Part shown: positions 57,103 to 64,000 of the stretch, piece after piece
How the letters are laid out: each line of letters begins with the position of its first letter
Numbering within the stretch: the first letter of the stretch is position 1
Source of the DNA: Thiobacillus sp.
GTDB taxonomy: Bacteria; Pseudomonadota; Gammaproteobacteria; Burkholderiales; Thiobacillaceae
DNA length: 64,000 bases
Assembly: GCA_021166845.1 (NCBI GenBank)
Contig: JAJPEP010000114.1
Location: 1 to 64,000, forward strand
Reading direction: 5' to 3'
Notes under the pieces: generated by a model
What the model was told of the DNA's origin: nothing
Databases searched by the model: none
The model's input: only the letters and a program-made list of their open reading frames with translations
Made by a program: the position numbers and the translations under genes

Positions 57103-59832
57103 TCATGCCCTCGTCGATCCGGCAGCGGGCGCCGCGACCCCCTGCCCCGTTCTTGCGGCGTTGTCGCCCAGCCAGATTTCCAGCTGATCCAGCGGCATGG
57201 CCTTGCCGAACAGGTAACCCTGCAGGCAGCTGACGCCGATCCGGCCCAGGATGTCCGCGGCCTCCTGGGTCTCGACTCCTTCCGCCACGGTCTTCAGGCC
57301 CAGGGCGTGGGCCATGTTGACGATGGCCTGCACCATGCTCTTGCCGGCCGGCTCGTGCAGGCGACGGACGAAGGAAATATCGATCTTCAGTTCGACCACG
57401 TTCATCTCGTGCAACTGGGACAGCGAGGAGTAGCCGGTGCCGAAGTCATCGATGGCAATCAGGAAACCGGCCTGGCGCAACACCTGCACATGATCGGCCC
57501 CGCGCTCGACATCGTTGAGGGCCACGCTCTCCGTCACTTCAAGGATCAGCTGGCCGGGCTGCAGGCCACGGTTGCCGACCTCCTCCGCCAAGCGCTCGGC
57601 GAAGGACCGGATGAACAGCTGTCGCCTGGAAATGTTGACCGCCATCAGGATGTCGCGGCCCTGGCCCTGGAGATGCTTCAGGGAGTCGAGGCTGCCGAGC
57701 AGGATCTGGTTGCCCAGCACGTGGATGAGTCCCAGGTTTTCGGCCATCGGAATGAAGGTGGCCGGACTGATCCAGCCATGCTCGGCATCATGCCAGCGGG
57801 CCAGCACCTCCACCGCGGTGCAGCGGCCGGTCGCGGCATCGACGATGGGCTGGAACCAGGTCTGGATCAAGCCCTGATCGATGGCCGCGGCGAGGCGGTT
57901 CTGGATATAGAGATCCTTCTTGCCGATGCCCTTGCTGGTCATGTCCTGGAAGAAGCAGACCTGGTTGCGGCCCTGGGCCTTGGCGTAGAACATGGCCCGA
58001 TCGGCTTGGGAAAACAGCGTTTCCATGTCGTCGCCGTCGATGGGGTAGATGGCCGCGCCCATGCTGAAGGTGACCCGGATATCGCTGCCGTCGAGTTCCA
58101 GGGGGTGCTGCAGGGCGGAAATCACCTTCTCCGTCACCTGCCGGACGCCGGCCTCGCTCTCCATGTCCGGCAGCAGCAGCACGAATTCATCCCCGCCCCA
58201 GCGGGCCAGCGTGTCGCCGGCACGCAATTCCTGCCGCAGACGTTCCGAGAAAGCCAGCAGCAGGCGGTCGCCTGCCTTGTGGCCGAGCGTGTCGTTGATC
58301 GTCTTGAAGTGGTCGAGATCGATGAAGCAAACCGCCACCTTGTCGTGATTGCGCGAGGCCAGGCGCAGCGCAACCTTGAAGCGATCTTCCAGCAGCACGC
58401 GGTTGGGCAGCTCGGTGAGCGCATCGTGCAGCGCCATGTGGGTGATCTGCTGCTCGTGCAGGTGATTCTGGGTGATGTCGCGCAATACGCCGCGAATGCT
58501 GACCGCCTTGCCATGCTGGTTGTCGAAGGCCAGCAGCCTGGCCTCCACCCAGTTTTCGGAACCCTGCCCGTCGTGGGCGCGCAGGCGTATCCGCAGGGCC
58601 ACGATGTGCTTGTCGCCCCTGAACAGCAGGGCGGTCTGGGATTGCAGCATCGGCACATCATCCTCGTCGATGAATTCGTGGACGTCGCAGCCCAGGCTGT
58701 TGTCCCGCCGGGTGAGCTTGTTCCAGCCCGGACTGGCGTGCTGGATCCTGCCGTCGGCATCGAACTCGATGACAGCCTCCTCCAGCAATGCCAGGGTCTC
58801 CAGGTAGCCGCGCTGCTCCTGGTCGCGCGCCTCGACCGCCTGCACCAGATGGTCGAAAGCCCTGGCGGTTTCCCGGATCTCGTCGTCATGGCTGAGTGCC
58901 GGCGTCAAGGCGATGCCCAGCGATGCCCGGTCATGGCCGTCGGCGTAATGGCGGGCGCCATGACCGAGCGAGGCAATGCGCAAGGTGGTCCTCGAAATCC
59001 AGCGCCCCAGGCCGAACCACAGCAAGACGAGAATGACCAGGGAGACCATGATCGGGCGCATCACAAAGTAGGAGAAGGGGTAGATGTCCTCCAGATCGCG
59101 GTAGACCACAAGCATCGGCCGGACTTCGCCATCTGCCCCCGCCTTGGGCCACGGAACGTCTACACGCAGGAAGCGATCGGGCTGGTTCAGCTCCGGCCCC
59201 AATCCCCGCTTCGAAATGGCCATACCCCGGCCGTTGTAGATCAGCTGCAGGTGGGTCTGGGGAATCGCCAGCTCGCGCATCAGGGAATCGGACAGGGTCT
59301 TGAACAGCACCAGCTCCCCCTGGTCCTGGGCGCCCAGCCTGAGCGGCACGCGATAGACGCGGTAGAACAGGCGATTTTGCGGCACATGCAACCATGCTTT
59401 CTTTCCTGTCGCCAGATTTCGCAGGATTTCGGCTTCGGAACCGTAGTGGTACAGCACGCGCCGGCCGGCATCCAGGATCACCATATTGGAAAAATCGCCG
59501 AAGACCCATTGGGCATCCAGAAAGGCAGCCAGAACCGGCCAGCGGCTGGCGCCATCCCTTTCCAGAATTTTTGAAAACTCCATGCGGGAACCCAGTTGAA
59601 CGGCCGCAATGTAGCGGCTGTTTTCCAGCCTCGGCAGGGTATTGCCGTAGTGCTGCTGGATCTGGTCATGGCGCAGGGCCAGCTCGCGCTGGTTCAAAAG
59701 CCTGTATGAGAGCGCGCCCACCGTGAACAAGAGAGCGCTGGCGATCAGGGCGACCAGCAGCATGCGCCGGTTGGCCTGTGCCCGGAGGGACCGCCCCGCG
59801 AGGAAAAGTCTTTTTGCCGCGCGCAAAGGCAT
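57103..59832 (-). CDS. Membrane PAS-GGDEF-EAL protein
   Basis: A 909-residue cyclic-di-GMP enzyme: membrane span (about 20-40), periplasmic sensor (to about 270), second span (about 272-292), a HAMP-like linker, PAS (about 340-465), GGDEF (about 475-640) with RWGGDEFVLLL, and EAL (about 655-890) with AVEVLARW (EVL variant), EVTESVALND, DDFGTGYSS and AEGVET. Both domains look active. The ATG at 59832 is chosen; upstream sequence could extend the frame to 59991, and an adjacent frame also reads protein-like, but neither has a better start. Confidence 0.88.
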   Translation of the reverse strand: MPLRAAKRLFLAGRSLRAQANRRMLLVALIASALLFTVGALSYRLLNQRELALRHDQIQQHYGNTLPRLENSRYIAAVQLGSRMEFSKILERDGASRWPVLAAFLDAQWVFGDFSNMVILDAGRRVLYHYGSEAEILRNLATGKKAWLHVPQNRLFYRVYRVPLRLGAQDQGELVLFKTLSDSLMRELAIPQTHLQLIYNGRGMAISKRGLGPELNQPDRFLRVDVPWPKAGADGEVRPMLVVYRDLEDIYPFSYFVMRPIMVSLVILVLLWFGLGRWISRTTLRIASLGHGARHYADGHDRASLGIALTPALSHDDEIRETARAFDHLVQAVEARDQEQRGYLETLALLEEAVIEFDADGRIQHASPGWNKLTRRDNSLGCDVHEFIDEDDVPMLQSQTALLFRGDKHIVALRIRLRAHDGQGSENWVEARLLAFDNQHGKAVSIRGVLRDITQNHLHEQQITHMALHDALTELPNRVLLEDRFKVALRLASRNHDKVAVCFIDLDHFKTINDTLGHKAGDRLLLAFSERLRQELRAGDTLARWGGDEFVLLLPDMESEAGVRQVTEKVISALQHPLELDGSDIRVTFSMGAAIYPIDGDDMETLFSQADRAMFYAKAQGRNQVCFFQDMTSKGIGKKDLYIQNRLAAAIDQGLIQTWFQPIVDAATGRCTAVEVLARWHDAEHGWISPATFIPMAENLGLIHVLGNQILLGSLDSLKHLQGQGRDILMAVNISRRQLFIRSFAERLAEEVGNRGLQPGQLILEVTESVALNDVERGADHVQVLRQAGFLIAIDDFGTGYSSLSQLHEMNVVELKIDISFVRRLHEPAGKSMVQAIVNMAHALGLKTVAEGVETQEAADILGRIGVSCLQGYLFGKAMPLDQLEIWLGDNAARTGQGVAAPAAGSTRA

Positions 59833-60295
59833 TATCCGTCCCCGCCAACCCAGCGACCGCTGATCGAAAAACGTACGGCGAACCCAGGCGGAACAGACGC
59901 TGCCAGAACCGCCAGGAATCGGTGCGCGGCGGGGCCGGGGACATCGATGCGGAGCCTGCAAGGGGCCGCGGCTCGACCGATCCCGACCCATGAGGCAATG
60001 CTCGCGGGCGGCAGCGTTTGAAGCGCGGTTGCTCTTTTCAATTTCGTCTCCCCATTACTACCCTCGTGCCGGCGTAATTTTGTTTGTGGGTAAGGCATGT
60101 GGCCCCCTACGCCCGCTTCCAACGAAAAACAGGGGTAACAAGGTGTTCAACGGTACATTTGGCAGTTTTCTGAATGGCCGCGGCAAGATTCTGCCAATGG
60201 CCGAAAAAAGTCAGGGCCTGGTTTATTCCGGTAGCAGAAATACGCCGATGAGCCGGAATGGCTCCGGAAAGGATCGGCTTGCCGCAAGCGAAAAC
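59833..60295. other. Long intergenic region
   Basis: Between the GGDEF-EAL gene and the repeated element there is no convincing gene. Short open frames lack family signatures and good ribosome-binding sites. I looked for a cyclic-di-GMP riboswitch and saw none. Confidence 0.5.
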
Positions 60296-60386
60296 GCAGT
60301 GGGGAAACTTGGCTAGACTGGTATTTCCATTGGGACACGCCCGGAAATCTGGATGCGCCGGCCGCACCCGTCGGCCGTTGATCGAG
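60296..60386 (+). repeat. ~90-bp repeated upstream element, copy B
   Basis: About 70% alike to 54702-54791, with the shared end CGGCCGTTGATCGAG and the core CTAGACTGGT (60313-60322). It lies 80 bases before the VOC gene. Confidence 0.55.
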
Positions 60387-60466
60387 GGCTATGCATGGAT
60401 GGTAGTCGGCGTCCGCTCATCGAGCGCACATGAAAAACCGGGATTGATTGAAAAGGAGAAGCGACC

Positions 60467-60844
60467 ATGACAAATCCATTCGTACATGTCGAATTGCATA
60501 CCGGCGATCTCGCCAGGGCCAAGACGTTTTATTCCGGGCTGTTCGGCTGGAATCTGCAGGATATGCCCATGCCCGGCGGCGGCACCTACACCATGATCAA
60601 CGTGGGGGAAGGCACCGGTGGCGGCATGGTGGTCGACTCCGGCACGCCACCGCACTGGCTGGCCTATATCGGCGTGGAAGACGCCGCCGCCGCGACGGCC
60701 AAGGCCAAGTCGCTGGGTGCGACCGTTGTCCAGGATGTCATGGAGGTGGGGGACTATGGCTGGATGAGCGTGTTGACCGATCCCACGGGAGCCGCCTTCG
60801 CACTCTGGCAGGCAAAAACGCCCGAGCAGAGAGGGGGCGATTAA
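60467..60844 (+). CDS. VOC-family (glyoxalase-like) protein
   Basis: A 125-residue single-domain VOC protein: FVHVELHTGDLARAKTFYSG, a central metal-site Glu/His set, and LTDPTGAAFALWQ. It may be a glyoxalase, dioxygenase or resistance protein; the substrate is unknown. A strong AAGGAG precedes the ATG. It is preceded by repeated element B and followed by a convergent SDR gene. Confidence 0.87.
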   Translation: MTNPFVHVELHTGDLARAKTFYSGLFGWNLQDMPMPGGGTYTMINVGEGTGGGMVVDSGTPPHWLAYIGVEDAAAATAKAKSLGATVVQDVMEVGDYGWMSVLTDPTGAAFALWQAKTPEQRGGD

Positions 60845-60877
60845 AGCTTCCTGCGTGTTCCACCCTGCCGAGGCCCC

Positions 60878-61585
60878 TCACCACGGAATTTCGGTGCCGT
60901 CGTAGCGGAAGAAGCGTCCGCTCATTTCCGGCCTGAAACTCTCCACCAGCGCGCGCATGCCGTGGACGCTCCGCGCGGGGGTGAGCGGCGCATCCGGCCC
61001 GCCCATGCGGGTTTTCACCCAGCCCGGATGCAGGAGCAGCACGCCGATGCCGCGTTGCGCGAGCGCATGCGAGAGGCCTTTCATGGCGGCATTCAGGGCC
61101 GCCTTGCTGGAGCGGTAGGCGTAGTTGCCGGGCGCCGCGATTTCGGCGATGGAACCCATGTGGCTGCTGATCGCAACGACCCGCTTTTTTTCGCTGGCAG
61201 CCACCTGCCCGGCCAATGCCTCGCTCACCCGTACCGCCCCCAGGGTGTTGACGGCGAAAGAACGCAGCCAGACTTCATAGTCGATCCCGCCAAGGTCGCC
61301 CATGAACTTGTCCAGATACACGCCGGCGTTGTTGAGCAGGACGTCGATCCGCGCTTCTTCCAGGTCGAGCTGCAGGGTGCGCAGCTGCTCGCTGTCGGTG
61401 ACGTCGAGACGGTGCACGCTCAGCCGTGGATGCCTGCCAGCCAGGGCATCGAGTTCCCCGGCCTCCGCCGGGCGGCGGCAGCTGGCATATACCCGCCAGC
61501 CGGCCTCGGCGTACTGCCGCGCCCATTCCAGACCGAGACCCCGGTTGGCGCCGGTGATCAGCACGCTGGATGTCGTTCTCGCCAC
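60878..61585 (-). CDS. Short-chain dehydrogenase/reductase
   Basis: A 235-residue SDR: cofactor site LITGANRGLGLE, NNAG in LLNNAGVYLD, and the active-site YAYRSSKAALN (Tyr-x3-Lys). It oxidises or reduces an alcohol/carbonyl with NAD(P)H. It follows the small HMA-like gene after 25 bases on the same strand. Substrate unknown. Confidence 0.9.
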   Translation of the reverse strand: MARTTSSVLITGANRGLGLEWARQYAEAGWRVYASCRRPAEAGELDALAGRHPRLSVHRLDVTDSEQLRTLQLDLEEARIDVLLNNAGVYLDKFMGDLGGIDYEVWLRSFAVNTLGAVRVSEALAGQVAASEKKRVVAISSHMGSIAEIAAPGNYAYRSSKAALNAAMKGLSHALAQRGIGVLLLHPGWVKTRMGGPDAPLTPARSVHGMRALVESFRPEMSGRFFRYDGTEIPW

Positions 61586-61610
61586 AATCGCCGGCGGTCA
61601 AATCAAATCT

Positions 61611-61847
61611 TTACAGGCCAACGACCTGCGCATGCAGGCCGCGTTCCTTGAAGCTGTGGAGCAGGCTGGACGCATGGATGGAATCCGAGTCGTAGACCAC
61701 CATGAGGATGTGGGGCTTTTCCGGATTGTGACCCACGGAAACCACCCCCGCATCCTGGCGAATCCCGTCTTCGAGACGGTGCAATGCATCTTCGTCGAGA
61801 CCTTCGTCGATATGCACAATCACTTCGTTAAGTCGTGTGTTCATCAT
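61611..61847 (-). CDS. Small HMA-fold-like protein without CxxC
   Basis: A 78-residue protein with the beta-alpha-beta pattern of heavy-metal-associated domains (EVIVHIDEGLDEDALHRLEDGI, VVSVGHNPEKPHILMVVYD, FKERGLHAQVVG) but no Cys pair. It may bind a protein partner rather than metal. A GGAGATC site precedes the ATG. The 348-base gap upstream shows only AT-rich promoter-like sequence. Confidence 0.6.
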   Translation of the reverse strand: MMNTRLNEVIVHIDEGLDEDALHRLEDGIRQDAGVVSVGHNPEKPHILMVVYDSDSIHASSLLHSFKERGLHAQVVGL

Positions 61848-62195
61848 GATCTCCTCAGGTTCCGGGTATGACGACGGGCCGTCGCGGGCAGCGATGGTCT
61901 TGCCGCGAATGGTTCATATTTATTCTAGTCAAGCGGACAAGCAGGGCAATAGGCAACGCCGCTTCCCGTGCACCCCTCAAGAACAGGATAAATCTGCCGA
62001 ATACAATCTTACAAAGCATTGAAAAAACTGAAAAACAACATGAAAATTTCGTTCCCCCGCGTATCGCTCCCCGCCTCACGATGCCGGCATGCCCAGCGCC
62101 TGAACAATCGCTCCGAGTGAATAAACCCGTTTGACCGAATGGACGCGGCCAACGCGGTGTGACCGTGCGCAAGCCCAGGAGCCTGAAGCACCCCA

Positions 62196-64000
62196 ATGAA
62201 TAGACAGACCTATATCGAGCCGGCGATTCGCAGCATTGCGGGGGGATTCATCGTCATCCTCGGGACATTGATTTATGTGTTCCCGGCGTGGTCGTGGCTG
62301 TGGCTTTCCCTCCTGTTTTTTGTGGGTCTCAACCTGTTCCAATCCGGTTTCACGAAATTCTGCATGCTGGAAAAGCTGCTGAAGAAACTGCATTTCCGCA
62401 GCGAGCTGGATGAAATCAGGGATTTAAGCCAGGCCAATGCGGAAGCGGAGGCGGGAGCCGCCTTCTACGACACACTGGGCCTGCTGAATGAGGTGGTCAT
62501 CGAACTGTCGCAGGACGGCAAGCTGGCTTTTCTGTCGGATCACTGGCTTCAGCTGCTGGGCAGCGACCACCGCAGCAATGCTCATTTTCTGGGCCGCCCT
62601 TTCATGGTTTTCGTCAACAAACAGGATCGGGAGTCGCTGGGATTTCTGCTGCATGCCTTGCTGAGCGGTGACAGGGATCCGGTCAGCATGCGCTTTCGCA
62701 TGCTGCGCGAAGACCGGCTTGAACATTGGGTCGAGGGGAATTTCGCCTTGTATCGAAAGCAAGGTTTGGTGCGGGGCATACGGGGCGTGTTGCGGGACGT
62801 GACCGAAGCGTACGTGCAGGAAAAGCGCATCAGCCACATGGCCATGCATGACACCCTGACCAACCTGCCGAATCGGACCTATCTCGACGATCGAATCGGC
62901 GAGGAAATCAAGCGTTCGAATATTAACGGATCGAAGTTTGCACTGCTGTTTATCGATCTCGACAATTTCAAGCAGGTCAATGACTTGCACGGGCACAAGT
63001 CGGGCGACCAGTTGTTGATTGATGTGGGCAATATTCTTCGTGCAAACCTGCGTGCAACCGATGTGCTGGCGCGTTGGGGCGGGGATGAATTCGTGGTGCT
63101 GCTGCCTTTTTCCCAAGATGTCGAAATCGCGCGAAAAGTTGCCAGCGAGATGATGCGTAAGCTGCAGACGAATCTTGAAAAGATGGACAGCGATATGTAT
63201 GTCACGCTCAGCATCGGTATCGCGGTTTATCCCGATGACGGGGATAGCGGCGAATCGCTTCTGATGCTGGCGGACAAGGCTCTTTTTTATGCGAAATCGC
63301 AAGGCCGGAACAATATCCAGATGTTCAGCGACCTGCAAACCCACGCGACAGGCTTCGAGGATGTGGACATGACGTCGCATTTCGTGGCCGCGGTCAAACA
63401 AAACCTGCTTCAGGTCAATTATCAGCCGGTGATGGACGCCAACGATCATGCCAGCATGGTCGGCGTGGAAGCGCTGGCCCGCTGGCACGACGACAAATAC
63501 GGATGGGTCAGCCCGGCGAGTTTCATTCCCATGGCCGAAAACCTGGGACTCATCAACGAGGTCGGGCGCCAGATTCTCGAGCAGGCGATGCATCACTTCA
63601 GCCAGCGCAGCGGCTTGTGCACGGGTGTAAAACTGGCGGTGAATGTTTCGAACCGCCAACTGGTCTCGGATGACTTTTACCCGATGATCATGGCCATGGT
63701 GGAGCGGTTTGGCCTGATGCCCGGACAAATCAAGCTGGAAATCACCGAAAGCATTGCCCTGCATGGCGTCGAGCAAGCCCGGGGCCATCTGCAGAAGCTT
63801 TCGGATGCGGGCTTTACCTTGTCGCTGGACGATTTCGGCACGGGATTTTCTTCCCTGTCCCTGGTGCATGAATTGCCGTTCGACGAAATCAAGATTGATA
63901 TTTCCTTTGTGCGGCGCATCAAGACGCCGGAAGGGAAAATCCTGGTCAGGACGATCGTGGACATGGGGCATGCGATGCAATTGGCACTGGTTGCCGAAGG
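62196..64000 (+). CDS. DUF2892-PAS-GGDEF-EAL protein, partial at right edge
   Basis: At least 601 residues; the gene runs off the window. The N-terminus (about 1-65) looks like a YgaP-type DUF2892 membrane domain: IEPAIRSIAGGFIVILG, FFVGLNLFQSGFTKFCMLE. Then PAS (about 88-205), GGDEF (about 215-375) with ARWGGDEFVVLL and LTNLPNR, and EAL (about 390 onward) with GVEALARWHD, EITESIALHG and DDFGTGFSS. Both enzyme halves look active. The DUF2892 fusion is unusual. AGGAG lies 13-18 bases before the ATG. Confidence 0.88.
   Translation, partial: MNRQTYIEPAIRSIAGGFIVILGTLIYVFPAWSWLWLSLLFFVGLNLFQSGFTKFCMLEKLLKKLHFRSELDEIRDLSQANAEAEAGAAFYDTLGLLNEVVIELSQDGKLAFLSDHWLQLLGSDHRSNAHFLGRPFMVFVNKQDRESLGFLLHALLSGDRDPVSMRFRMLREDRLEHWVEGNFALYRKQGLVRGIRGVLRDVTEAYVQEKRISHMAMHDTLTNLPNRTYLDDRIGEEIKRSNINGSKFALLFIDLDNFKQVNDLHGHKSGDQLLIDVGNILRANLRATDVLARWGGDEFVVLLPFSQDVEIARKVASEMMRKLQTNLEKMDSDMYVTLSIGIAVYPDDGDSGESLLMLADKALFYAKSQGRNNIQMFSDLQTHATGFEDVDMTSHFVAAVKQNLLQVNYQPVMDANDHASMVGVEALARWHDDKYGWVSPASFIPMAENLGLINEVGRQILEQAMHHFSQRSGLCTGVKLAVNVSNRQLVSDDFYPMIMAMVERFGLMPGQIKLEITESIALHGVEQARGHLQKLSDAGFTLSLDDFGTGFSSLSLVHELPFDEIKIDISFVRRIKTPEGKILVRTIVDMGHAMQLALVAE

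Noticed and set aside
56968-59574. 868-residue plus-strand open frame
   Set aside because: It is antisense to the GGDEF-EAL gene and has no family signal of its own.
59666-59998. Alternative N-terminus of the GGDEF-EAL protein in another frame
   Set aside because: It reads partly protein-like (DSWRFWQRLFRLGSPYVF) but would need a frameshift; the ATG at 59832 gives a normal membrane start.
59833-60466. Cyclic-di-GMP riboswitch ahead of the GGDEF-EAL or VOC genes
   Set aside because: No GEMM-type conserved core could be found on either strand.
62424-63980. 518-residue minus-strand open frame
   Set aside because: It is antisense to the DUF2892-GGDEF-EAL gene that runs off the right edge.

Overview
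The window looks like a chromosomal segment of a GC-rich, sulfur-oxidising betaproteobacterium (Thiobacillus / Sulfuricella-like). This rests on an aprMBA set with the betaproteobacterial AprM membrane anchor, a reverse-type dsrA, a tusA-dsrE2 pair, a rhodanese/metallo-beta-lactamase fusion and a complete cytochrome bd operon. No rRNA, tRNA or CRISPR array was seen. All assignments come from reading the sequence; no database was searched.

Layout. 1-1.5 kb: right end of an IS3-family element, a PD-(D/E)XK-like protein and a frameshifted VOC gene. 1.9-5.4 kb: cydP-A-B-X-ybgE. 5.5-8.2 kb: a secreted protein, then a TetR-AhpD-like-TusA-DsrE2 operon with two matching palindromes. 8.2-11 kb: a collapsed mercury-resistance operon (broken merR and merT, no merP, intact merA) and a TVP38-type membrane protein. 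11-16.4 kb: zwf, two secreted c-type cytochromes and a GH15 glucoamylase-like gene overlapping the second. 16.8-22.8 kb: nth, ygiD, pirin, azoR/LysR and hflX. 22.8-27.4 kb: rhodanese-MBL protein and a membrane EAL protein. 27.5-30.8 kb: a toxin-antitoxin pair and a PaeR7I/XhoI-type restriction-modification pair, visibly AT-richer than its neighbours and probably acquired. 30.8-33.9 kb: aprM-B-A. 34-40.1 kb: a metal and oxidative-stress block (UspA, CopA-type ATPase, two Spy/CpxP-like proteins, SHOCT protein, exported MsrB and MsrA).

41.7-48.4 kb is the most unusual stretch. A second GH15 gene is followed without gaps by a globin-coupled histidine kinase and three receiver proteins, then by a full-length dsrA that has no dsrB. 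Directly after dsrA lies an IS1182-type transposase remnant. Then come an arsenic block (arsM, sigZ, a methyltransferase, SHOCT, ArsR) and, at 51.72 kb, a short second copy of the dsrA 3' end, so the dsr region has been rearranged.

51.8-64 kb: putA, a broken nnrU, a secreted truncated haemoglobin, a porin, a GGDEF-EAL protein, a VOC protein, an SDR, a small HMA-like protein and, running off the right edge, a DUF2892-PAS-GGDEF-EAL fusion. A ~90-bp sequence upstream of nnrU recurs upstream of the VOC gene, and its CTAGACTGAGT core also lies upstream of dsrA. Recurring themes are haem/O2/NO sensing, sulfur-intermediate handling, metal and methionine-oxidation stress, and cyclic-di-GMP turnover.
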